Assembly (NCBI RefSeq): GCF_001295925.1
Contig: NZ_LJHQ01000046.1
Span: forward strand, 1-45,159
Source of the DNA: Allobosea sp. AAP35
GTDB taxonomy: Bacteria; Pseudomonadota; Alphaproteobacteria; Rhizobiales; Beijerinckiaceae
Direction: 5' to 3'
Length of the DNA: 45,159 bases
Shown here: piece after piece, positions 8,927-17,400 of the stretch
Layout of the letters: each line of letters opens with the position of its first letter
Position numbering within the stretch: position 1 is the stretch's first letter
Notes under the pieces: model-generated
Seen by the model: only the letters and a program-made list of their open reading frames with translations
The model's database searches: none
Told to the model about the DNA's origin: nothing
Translations under genes and position numbers: made by a program

Positions 8927-10261
8927 ATGTCGCCTCCCGTCAACCGCATCCGCAGCGACGAAACGCTGCCCCATGCCGCCGATGTCGTCGTCATCGGCGG
9001 CGGCGTCGCCGGCATCACCGCCGCCTATCACCTCGCCAGAAAGGGCCACTCGGTCGCAGTCGTCGAGAAGGGCTATATCGCAGGCGAACAATCGGGCCGC
9101 AATTGGGGTTGGTGCCGCCAGCAGAACCGCGACCTGCGCGAGCTTCCCCTCGCCCAGCGCGCGCTCGAAATGTGGGCGGGCATGAACGCGGAACTCGGCG
9201 CCGATACCGGTTTCCGCCGCACCGGCCTCGTCTATGTCACGACCAAGCCGTCTGACCTCGCCGCCTGGTCGGGCTGGATCGACAAGGCCCGCGAAATGCA
9301 GATGCACAGCCGCGTGCTGTCCGCCGCCGAGGCGAAGGCAATGGCACCGGGCTCAGCCGAGAACTGGATCGGCGGCGTCCATTCCCCCAGCGACGGCAAG
9401 GCCGAACCGGCGCTGGCCGTACCCGCCTTCGCGCAAGCCGCCCAGAAACGCGGCGTCACGATCCATCAGGACTGCGCCGCGCGCGGCCTTGAGACCACCG
9501 GAGGACGTGTCTCGGCGGTCGTCACCGAGAAGGGCACGATCAGGACCAGCAGTGTGCTCGTCGCCGGCGGCGTCTGGACCTCGATGTTCTGCCGCCATCA
9601 CGGCATCGACATGCCGCTGGCCGGGGTGCAATCGACCTCTTTCTTTACCGCGCCGATTGACGGCCCCGCCATCACGGAGGGCGGCCTCTCGACGCCCGAT
9701 GTCACCTTCCGGCGCCGCCTTGATGGCGGCTATACGATCGGCATCAGCGGCCGCGGCCTGCTGCGGCTGAGCCCGCAGGGGATGATGTATGCCAGGCCGT
9801 TCTGGCCCACCTTCAAAAAGCGTCATAAGCTGCTGACGATCCGCGCCGACAAGAGCTTCTTCGCCGGCCCCGAGGCGCTGATGCGCTGGACCAACGACAG
9901 TGTCTCGCCCTTCGAGCGCATGCGCACCTTCGACCCGCCGCCTCAGGAGAAGCTGATCGCCTTCGCGCTCAAGCGCATCGCCGAGATTTATCCACAGCTC
10001 GCCGACGTGAAAATCGTCCAGAAATATGGCGGGCTCATCGATTTCACGCCCGATTGGGTGCCGGTGATCTCGGCCATCGACACGCTGCCTGGCCTTTATG
10101 TCTCGGCCGGCTTCAGCGGCCATGGCTTCGGCGTCGGTCCCGCCGCCGGCAAGCTCGCCGCAGACCTCATCACCGGCGACGCGCCGATCGTCAACCCTCA
10201 TCCCTACCGCTACAGCCGCCTCGTCGACGGCTCGAATCTAGGCGAACCCGGGCTGATGTGA
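8927..10261 (+). CDS. FAD-dependent oxidoreductase, DadA/glycine-oxidase (DAO) family
   Basis: This flavoprotein of the DAO superfamily oxidises an amine or amino-acid C-N bond. The predicted 444 residues start at ATG 8927 (MSPPVNRI). The dinucleotide-binding motif VVVIGGGVAGITAAYHLA is at about residues 20-37, followed by an acidic E at the end of beta-2 (VVEKG). A distinctive SGRNWGWCRQQNRD segment follows, where many relatives bind the flavin. The C-terminal SAGFSGHGFGVGPAAGKL is the family's second FAD-contact region. The ribosome-binding site is weak (AGGA 14 nt upstream), so starts at 8876 or 8819 cannot be excluded. The amidase gene lies downstream in the same direction. The pair suggests that an imported amide or opine-like compound is oxidised and hydrolysed; the substrate is not known. 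Confidence 0.9.
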   Translation: MSPPVNRIRSDETLPHAADVVVIGGGVAGITAAYHLARKGHSVAVVEKGYIAGEQSGRNWGWCRQQNRDLRELPLAQRALEMWAGMNAELGADTGFRRTGLVYVTTKPSDLAAWSGWIDKAREMQMHSRVLSAAEAKAMAPGSAENWIGGVHSPSDGKAEPALAVPAFAQAAQKRGVTIHQDCAARGLETTGGRVSAVVTEKGTIRTSSVLVAGGVWTSMFCRHHGIDMPLAGVQSTSFFTAPIDGPAITEGGLSTPDVTFRRRLDGGYTIGISGRGLLRLSPQGMMYARPFWPTFKKRHKLLTIRADKSFFAGPEALMRWTNDSVSPFERMRTFDPPPQEKLIAFALKRIAEIYPQLADVKIVQKYGGLIDFTPDWVPVISAIDTLPGLYVSAGFSGHGFGVGPAAGKLAADLITGDAPIVNPHPYRYSRLVDGSNLGEPGLM

Positions 10262-10285
10262 GCGACGCGGCGGATGGTGCAGCCT

Positions 10286-10382
10286 TCATCCTGAGGAGCG
10301 CCTCTCGAAGGATGGTTACGTCGCGACCGGAGCATCCTGGAGCATCCTTCGAGACACCACTGCGCGAAGCCTCAGGATGAGG
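10286..10382. repeat. Paired inverted type-A palindromic repeats (REPIN-like doublet)
   Basis: A partial reverse-oriented copy at 10286-10315 (TCATCCTGAGGAGCGCCTCT then CGAAGGATGG) faces a forward copy at 10339-10382 (GGAGCATCCTTCGAGACACC ending CTCAGGATGAGG). Each half forms its own stem, and together they can form a larger hairpin. The short direct repeat GGAGCATCCT occurs twice at 10329-10348, suggesting slippage. The element lies between the oxidoreductase and amidase genes. Its forward half matches the element at 4-46. Confidence 0.7.
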
Positions 10383-10480
10383 TCGAGGGTGGAATCCGCG
10401 CGGAGTTCCCATCCCAAACCCTTCCCCCCAGCAAACGTCGCCGCTAAGCCGGAAGCCAGAGTTCACCCGGAGAGACGATC

Positions 10481-11824
10481 ATGCTGCGGACCGTGCAAGG
10501 CTGCGCCAAGGACCTCGCGACCGGCGCCACGACAGCGCGCGCCCTGGTCGAAGCTTGCCTGGCGAACATCGCCGATCCCGCCGGCGAGGGCGCCCGCGCC
10601 TTCATCTCGGTCTCGGCCGAGGCTGCGCTTACTGCGGCCGACGCCCATGACGCACTGCGCCGCGCCGGCCGCGCGCCCTCGCCCTATGCCGGCATCCCCT
10701 TCGCCGTGAAGGATCTTTACGACGTCGCCGGCGAAATCTCGATGGCGGGCTCCCGCGCGCTCGCAGATGCCGCTCCGGCCAAGACCCACGCCCCGACGAT
10801 CGCGCGCATGCTCGCGGCGGGTTTCATCCCGCTCGGCCGCACCAACATGACCGAATTCGCCTATTCCGGCATCGGTGCAAACCCGCACTACGGCACGCCG
10901 CTCAGCCCCTGGGACCGGGCCTCGGCGCGCATCCCCGGCGGCTCCTCCTCCGGCTCGGCGGTGGCGGTTGCAGACGGCATGGCCGTCGTCGCACTTGGCA
11001 GCGACACCGGCGGCTCTTGCCGCATCCCCGCCGCGCTCTGCGGCATCGTCGGCTACAAGCCGACCGCCAGCCGCATCCCGCTCGACGGCGTCGTGCCGCT
11101 GTCGGGCAGCCTCGATTCGCTCGGACCCATCGGAGCGAGCGTCTCCTGCTGCGCCATTGTCGACGCCATCCTCGCAAGTCAGACCCCTGCCCTGCCGACG
11201 CCGCGCCCTCTTGCCGGGATGAGGCTCGCCATTCCCCGCGAGATCATGCGCGACGGCATGGACGCGACCGTCGCCGCCACCTTTGAGCGCGCGGTGGCAG
11301 CATTGGCAGCGCAAGGCGCGCGGATCGTCGAGGTCTCGTTCCCGCCGCTCCACGACATCGGCCCCGCTCTGAGCCGCGGCGGCTTCCCGGGGCCGGAATC
11401 CTATGACTGGCACCGCGATCTGCTGGCGCGGCAAGGGCATCTCTACGATCCGCGCGTGCGCAGCCGCATCCAAGCCGGCGCGACGATGACGGCGGCCGAT
11501 TACGTCGCGCTCACCGCAGCACGCCGCCGCATCGTCGCGGCCATGGACGCACTGACCGCGCCTTACGACGCGCTGCTCATGCCGACCTGCCCGATCGTGC
11601 CGCCCCGGATCGCCGAACTGGCCGAGGATGCCGAGTACCACCGCCTGAACGGTTTGCTGCTCCGCAACCCCAGCATCGGCAATTTTCTCGACCGCTGCTC
11701 GATCAGCCTTCCCTGCAACACGCCGGGCGAGGCTCCGGTGGGCCTGATGCTGATGGGCGAAACCGGCGACGACCATGTGCTCTTCGCCGTCGCGGCCGGC
11801 ATCGAGGCGGCTTTGGCCATCTGA
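10481..11824 (+). CDS. Amidase (amidase-signature family)
   Basis: This 447-residue amidase-signature hydrolase splits a C-N amide bond. The Ser-cisSer-Lys triad is visible: Lys about residue 77 in GIPFAVKDLYDVAG, the serine cluster about 155-157 in PGGSSSGSAVAVA, and the nucleophile about residue 179 in GSDTGGSCRIPAALCGIVG. Length and motif order are normal for stand-alone amidases of the AtzF/GatA-like group. The absence of a GatB or GatC gene nearby argues against a role in tRNA amidation. GGAGAGACGATC precedes the ATG at 10481, a good ribosome-binding site. It lies about 220 nt downstream of the FAD oxidoreductase gene in the same direction, with a repeat doublet between. The likely role is hydrolysis of an imported amide; the substrate is unknown. 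Confidence 0.92.
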   Translation: MLRTVQGCAKDLATGATTARALVEACLANIADPAGEGARAFISVSAEAALTAADAHDALRRAGRAPSPYAGIPFAVKDLYDVAGEISMAGSRALADAAPAKTHAPTIARMLAAGFIPLGRTNMTEFAYSGIGANPHYGTPLSPWDRASARIPGGSSSGSAVAVADGMAVVALGSDTGGSCRIPAALCGIVGYKPTASRIPLDGVVPLSGSLDSLGPIGASVSCCAIVDAILASQTPALPTPRPLAGMRLAIPREIMRDGMDATVAATFERAVAALAAQGARIVEVSFPPLHDIGPALSRGGFPGPESYDWHRDLLARQGHLYDPRVRSRIQAGATMTAADYVALTAARRRIVAAMDALTAPYDALLMPTCPIVPPRIAELAEDAEYHRLNGLLLRNPSIGNFLDRCSISLPCNTPGEAPVGLMLMGETGDDHVLFAVAAGIEAALAI

Positions 11825-11873
11825 TTGCGGCACCGGATCGGACGACCAGAGCCGGAGCACGCTGCCGCCCGGC

Positions 11874-12740
11874 TCAGCCAAGCGCTTGGCTGGTCAGCGC
11901 ATGAAGCCGAACCGGGCCAGGCACTTCGGGCATGTCGCCGCGCACCATGCTGGTTCCCTGATCGACCTGTTTCAGTCCGCAGGTCAGGAGCCAGTCCGAC
12001 AGCGGCGAGCCCGATTTGACATCGATCCGCACGAATTGTCCGACCAGGCCTTGCACCCAATGCGCCACCAGCACCTCAGCGTCCGCCTGGCCGGCGGCGA
12101 CGACCGGGCCGATGACCTGCCCATGGCCGAAGCGACGCAGCAGGCTGAAACCCACGACTTCGCCGCCGCGCTCCAGCACCACGCCCCTGCCCTGCTCCAG
12201 GACGGCCCGGAGCAGGGCCTCGCGCGGGAGCCCCGTCGCTGCACCGTCGAGCCGGTGCAGCGACGGCAGGTCGTCCTCCCGCACGGCGCGCAAGGTGGCG
12301 CCGGCCTCGAGCCTGGGGCTAGGCCCCACCAGAACCTCGCCCTGATGCTGGCTGACGGCTCCGCAGGCGACAAAGCCAACCTTCTCGTAAAGCGATTGGC
12401 CGGCGAGCGTCGCGTTGAGCAGAAGCGAGCGCCCCTGCTTCTGCGCCAACACTTCCTGCATCAGGCGACGGCCCAGGCCTTTCCCCTGATGCGCGGGGCC
12501 GACGATGATCAGGCCGAGCGTCGCATGGCTCTCGCCATAGGGGAACCACAGCGCCGTCGCCACGAGATCGGCGCCGATATGGCCGACGAGGCCGCGACCA
12601 AGCCCGATCGCCATCGCCCAATCCTCGGTGCGGTGCGGCCAGCCGACGACCCGCGACAGCGCCGCGCATGCTTCTGCGTCGCCAGGCCCGACATCGCGCA
12701 GGACGGCGGTGTCCCGAAGCTGAAGCGTGCCCATCACCAT
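11874..12740 (-). CDS. Two-domain GNAT-family N-acetyltransferase
   Basis: A protein of 288 residues (start MVMGTLQ at 12740; the Met two codons later is equally possible). The N-terminal GNAT fold includes the acetyl-CoA-binding motif A region LGLIIVGPAHQGKGLGRRLM at about residues 75-94, with the Q/RxxGxG/A pattern as QGKGLG. A second, weaker GNAT-like half follows from about residue 150 (LRAVREDDLPSLHRLDGAATG). This architecture matches tandem GNAT proteins with an Acetyltransf_18-type C-terminus. The substrate is not predictable. It converges with the amidase gene, 49 nt apart, with a small hairpin in the gap. The open frame extends to 12863, but that part lacks a ribosome-binding site. 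Confidence 0.82.
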   Translation of the reverse strand: MVMGTLQLRDTAVLRDVGPGDAEACAALSRVVGWPHRTEDWAMAIGLGRGLVGHIGADLVATALWFPYGESHATLGLIIVGPAHQGKGLGRRLMQEVLAQKQGRSLLLNATLAGQSLYEKVGFVACGAVSQHQGEVLVGPSPRLEAGATLRAVREDDLPSLHRLDGAATGLPREALLRAVLEQGRGVVLERGGEVVGFSLLRRFGHGQVIGPVVAAGQADAEVLVAHWVQGLVGQFVRIDVKSGSPLSDWLLTCGLKQVDQGTSMVRGDMPEVPGPVRLHALTSQALG

Positions 12741-12905
12741 GCCATCCCGGATCCGACGAAAGCATGGGCCGGAGCCCTGTGAAGCATTGCCAGAGTTAGG
12801 GATGTCATGGGCGAGGCGATCCGGCGTGATCGTTGCGGAGCGCACAGCCGTTACACCAACCAAGCCTGAAAGACTGGACTATTTTGGGAGACCGGTCGCG
12901 CGGGC

Positions 12906-14273
12906 TCAGACCGCGCGGCTATAGACCCGCGCCGGCTGGGCGATATGGGCGTCGAAGGCAGACGCCACCTTGCGCACCATGAGCCGCGCCCGCTCCGGCA
13001 GCAGCAGGCGCACCCCGTCGAACTGGACGACGCCGTCCTGCGACAGCCGCTCGAGCCTGGCCAGGGACGGCGCCAGCGTCTGCGGATCGGCGCAATGCCG
13101 GGCGCAGACCGCGTCGATGTCGACGAAGAGATCGCACATCAGCCGCTCGATCAGATCGGCCCGCAGACGGTCGTCGGCGCTGAGCCGGTAGCCCTTCGCC
13201 GTCGGCAGGGCACCTTGCCGGACACGCTCGCCATAGCGGCCGATCACCACCTCGTTCTGGACATAGCCCTGCGGCAGCCGGCCGATCGCCGAGGCACCGA
13301 AACCAAGCAGCGCCTCGCAGCCATCGGTGGTGTAGCCCTGGAAATTGCGCCGCAGCCGACCGCTGCCGAGCGCTTGCGCCATCTCGTCATCGGGCCGGGC
13401 GAAATGGTCGAGCCCGATGCGGACATAGCCGGCCTCGACCAGACGCTGCGCCATCGCCTGCGCCTGTTCGTGCCGGGCCGCGCCATCGGGCAGGTCGGCG
13501 GTCGCAATGCGGTTCTGGTGCTTCTTGAAGCTTGGAACATGGGCATAGCCGAAGATCGAAAACCGCTGTGGCGCCATCTCGAGGCAGCGTTCCACCGTCT
13601 CGATGCAGGACTGGGTCGTCTGCAGCGGCAGGCCGTAGATCAGATCGAGATTGACCGCGCCGATGCCGGCCTCGCGCAGCCCGGCCATGACGGCTTGCGT
13701 CTGCTCGACGCTCTGGATGCGGTTGATTGCCTGCTGCACCAGCGGATCGAAGCTCTGCACGCCCAGGCTCGCCCGGTTGACGCCTGCCTCGCGCAAGGCC
13801 TGAATCATCGGCGCGCTCAGATGGCGCGGGTCGATCTCGACCGCGATCTCGGCCTCGGGGTGGACCGCGAAGCGCCGGCGCAGCAAGGCGACCAGCGCGA
13901 CGAAATCCTCGGGCGCCAGGATGGTCGGCGTGCCGCCGCCGAAATGGATGTGGCGGATATCGAGCGGCGCGCACAGATGGTCGGCGACGTTCTCGATCTC
14001 GCGCCGCAGCAGCGCAAGATAGTCGGCGATCGGCGGATCGCGCAGGGCCACGCTCGTATGGCAGCCGCAATACCAGCACATCGCCCGACAGAACGGGATG
14101 TGCAGATAAAGCGAGCCCTTGGTGCCGGGCGCGAGTTCGCCGAGCCAGCGGCCATACTGGCCGCCATCGACCTCCGCCGCGAAATGCGGCGCCGTGGGGT
14201 AGCTGGTGTAACGCGGCAGCCTCTCGTCGAGATAGAGGCGCTCATCGAAAGGGGCGCAGTTCTTCGGGTCCAC
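12906..14273 (-). CDS. hemN: Oxygen-independent coproporphyrinogen III oxidase
   Basis: HemN is a cytoplasmic radical-SAM enzyme that converts coproporphyrinogen III to protoporphyrinogen IX without oxygen in haem synthesis. The 455-residue protein has the HemN-type cluster motif CX3CX2CXC (C62, C66, C69 and C71 in FCRAMCWYCGCHT). This separates true HemN from the related HemW proteins, which lack the last cysteine. Other landmarks are RYTSYPTAPHF near the N-terminus, HFGGGTPT, and GLDHFARPDDEMAQA. Length fits the family. It is a single gene flanked by a GNAT gene and the RTX gene. I looked for an FNR/FixK box (TTGAT-N4-ATCAA) in the 160 nt upstream and saw none. Confidence 0.95.
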   Translation of the reverse strand: MDPKNCAPFDERLYLDERLPRYTSYPTAPHFAAEVDGGQYGRWLGELAPGTKGSLYLHIPFCRAMCWYCGCHTSVALRDPPIADYLALLRREIENVADHLCAPLDIRHIHFGGGTPTILAPEDFVALVALLRRRFAVHPEAEIAVEIDPRHLSAPMIQALREAGVNRASLGVQSFDPLVQQAINRIQSVEQTQAVMAGLREAGIGAVNLDLIYGLPLQTTQSCIETVERCLEMAPQRFSIFGYAHVPSFKKHQNRIATADLPDGAARHEQAQAMAQRLVEAGYVRIGLDHFARPDDEMAQALGSGRLRRNFQGYTTDGCEALLGFGASAIGRLPQGYVQNEVVIGRYGERVRQGALPTAKGYRLSADDRLRADLIERLMCDLFVDIDAVCARHCADPQTLAPSLARLERLSQDGVVQFDGVRLLLPERARLMVRKVASAFDAHIAQPARVYSRAV

Positions 14274-14382
14274 GACCGGTCGTCTCCTCTGCCGGAGACC
14301 CGGCGCGATGCCGCACCCTAGGTATCCAGGCCGGACTGTCTTTGAGGCAGAACAAATCGCGGCGGCCGAGATCGAAACGGTC

Positions 14383-14406
14383 GAGGGCGCCCTTTCGGGC
14401 GCCCTC
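14383..14406 (-). terminator. Terminator hairpin of the RTX gene
   Basis: A perfect 10-bp stem (GAGGGCGCCC / GGGCGCCCTC) with a TTTC loop lies 30 nt beyond the stop of the RTX gene. There is no strong T-run on the minus strand, so termination may be partial or Rho-assisted. It also insulates the promoter of hemN. Confidence 0.7.
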
Positions 14407-14435
14407 GCTGCGATGTCGTGCGTTCTAGACGGTGT

Positions 14436-17400
14436 TCAGACGAAGCGGAAATCGTCGGCGCCGAGCGCGGCCAGATTGACGCCCTTGAGGGTGAGCGTGG
14501 TGTCGGCATCGAGGCTGAACACGGTGTCGGCCCCGAACTGGCTGGCAGCCTCCATCGCATCGTCGAAATCGGCGAAAAGTCCGATCGAGAACTCCAGCAC
14601 GTCGGAGCTGGCGCCCGTTGTGCGGAAGTCGGTGATCATGTCCTTGCCGAAGCCTGCCGCGAAGACGAAGACATCATGGCCCGAACCGCCGGTCAGCACG
14701 TCGTTGCCGGCGCCGCCCTCGATCCGGTCGTCGCCCGAGCCGCCATCGAGCGTATCAGTGCCTTCGCCGCCCAGAACGATGTCATTGCCCGAACCGGCAT
14801 CGACGATGTCGTTGCCTTCGCCGCCCTCGATGCGGTCGACACCCGAGCCGCCCTTGAGCAGATCGTTGCCGACGCCGCCGAAGACCATGTCGTCGCCGGA
14901 ACCACCGTCGATCGAGTCATCGCCTTCGTCGCCCGAGAGCGTGTCGTTGCCGGCCCCGCCCTTGAGCGTGTCGTTGCCAGCCCCGCCGCCGAAGGCATCA
15001 TCGCCGTTGTTGCCGGTGACGATGTCATTGCCGGCGCCGAAGAGCAGCTTCTCGATGTTCATGAAGCTGTCCGAGCCGATGCCTTCGCCCGAGACCTTGC
15101 CCGCCGCGAAATCGACCGTGATCGGGCCGGTCGCCTGCGCCAGGAAGAGCGTGTCATAGCCGGCGCCGCCGTCGATGACGTCATTGCCGAGATCGGCCAG
15201 GATCAGATCGTCGCCTTCGCCGGCGAAGATCGTGTCGTCGCCAGCCCCGGCGAAGATGGAGTCGTTGCCCGCGCCGCCATAGATGACGTCATTGCCATCG
15301 CTGGTGGTGATGTCGTCATTGCCATCGCCGGCATCGACGGTGACGGCGCCGAGATAGCTGTTCATGGTCAGGCGGTCATTGCCGGAACCCAGCAGGATCG
15401 CGCCGGCAACGGTGCTGCCGACATAGAGGTTCACGACATCGTCGCCCTCGCCCATGTCGATCGCGACGCCGTCCGAACCCGCTGCGATCACACCGGAATT
15501 GGCCAGCTTGTCGTTCCCGGCGCCCATGGCGAGGCCACCGGAGATCCGGCCCGAGCTCGTGTTGATGACCTCGTCATTGCCTTCGCCGGCATCGACCGTG
15601 GTCGTCTCGCCCTCCTCGCCCGAGACGACGATGATATCGTCGCCCGCTCCGGCATCGACCACATCGCCTGCATCGGCGCTGATCGAGTCGTTGCCCGCGC
15701 CGCCGATCAGTTCGTCGGCACCGGCACCGCCGAGCAGGATGTCGTCGCCCTCGCCGCCGTCGAGCGTGTCGTCGCCCGCGCCGCCTTCGAGGCGGTCGTC
15801 GCCTTCGCCACCTTCGAGCGTGTCATCGCCTTCGCCGCCGACGAGCCTGTCATTGCCCGCTTCGCCAAGCAGCGTATCGTCGCCCTCGCCGCCGTCGATG
15901 ACGTCGTCGCCGGCACCGCCGGAGACTTCATCGTCACCTTCGAGCGCGGCGATCACGTCGTCGCCCGCCGTGCCGACAAGCACGTCATCGCCCGGCGTGC
16001 TGGGGTTCGAAACGACCGGAGGCAGGACGCTGTCTTCCGACAGATCATAGACGAGGACGTTGTCGAAGGAGACACCCGCGCTGTCCCAGGAGAACAGACC
16101 GATCGTTCCCTTGGTCTGGGCCCGGTCCTCGATGGCATAGGCAAACAGCGCCAACCCATCGACATAGGCCTGGATCTTGCCGTCCTTCACCTCGACCCGC
16201 AGGTTCACGGCCTGACCGGGCGTGTACTTGGCGGGGTACTGGTTCAGGTAGCGCTCGACCCCATCCTTGACCTGGATGAGCTGGAACAGGCTGCCGGCCC
16301 CGTTTCTGGGGTTGCGGTCATAGTCGCCATTCGCGTCGAGCTCGAGCTTATAATAGTTGTTCGCGTCCTGGTAGTAGAACAGCAATCCCAGCGCGCCGTT
16401 GTCGGGCGAGGTGATCGTCGCTTCGACCGCATAGTCGCTCCAGTCCTTGGCCTCGGCCTCGTTGTAGAGCGCATAGGTACCCTTGCGCAGCACGTTGACG
16501 CCATCGCCGAGCGGGCTCCAGCCGGTCTGCCAGGGATCGCTGTTCGAAGCGCCGTTCCAGGTCAGCTGCCGGCTGGTCAGGCCCGACAGCTGAACCAGCG
16601 CGCCGTCGCGCAGCTCCCATTGCGAGGATTTGCCGTCGATGCCGACACCACCCGATTCGCCCTCGTCGACGATCGTCCAGGCCGCGAAATCACCGCCGCC
16701 GAAGCCCTCCGACAGCAGCATCCGCGCCTTGGACACCGGATCGATCGTGACGATGTCGGTCGCGGTCTTGCCCCCGGCATCAGTGACGGTCAGCGTCAGC
16801 ACCTGCTTGACGGCATCGAGCGTGGCGCTCGCCTGCGCGCCCTGCGCCACGACATTGCCGTCGGCATCGGTCCAGACATAGCTGACGATGTCGGACAGGC
16901 CATAGCTGGCGGCGGCATCGAGATCGACCGTGACCTTGCCGTTGCCGTCGCTGTCAACGGGACGCAGATCGTCGCCGGCATGGGCCGCCAGCGTGACCTT
17001 GTTGACGGTCACGTTGTCGAACTGCGAGCTGCGCTGTGCGTCCGAATAGAAGCCGACCGAACCGCCCGCGAGCGGCGCGGCATCGACGACTTCGCCAAAC
17101 AGGCTCTTGCCGTCGAGGAAGGCGCTGATCACGCCATCGACGACCACAACCTTGAGCTGAAAGTCGCGGCTCCAGGGCGTACCCCCGAACTCGCGGGCGA
17201 GCACCGTCTCGACACCGGCCTGGACCTTGATCAGCGACTGTGTGTTGGTTTCGCCGGAGAGCACGACCTTATAATGGTTGGCCGCGTCCTTGTAGTAGAA
17301 CACGGCGCCGAGGCCGTCATTGTCAGTCGATTTCAGCGTCGTCTCGAATTCATAGTCCGACCAGGTCGAAGCCGTCGCACCCTTCCAGACCAGCAGCTTG

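Noticed and set aside
14274..14435. An FNR/FixK-type box upstream of hemN
   Set aside because: I looked for TTGAT-N4-ATCAA or close variants and found none. Only the terminator hairpin of the RTX gene is present.
14693..16010. Short repeated DNA units that might look like a CRISPR array or microsatellite
   Set aside because: The periodicity matches 27-nt (nine-codon) RTX repeats that encode GGxGxDxLx. There are no constant repeats with unique spacers.
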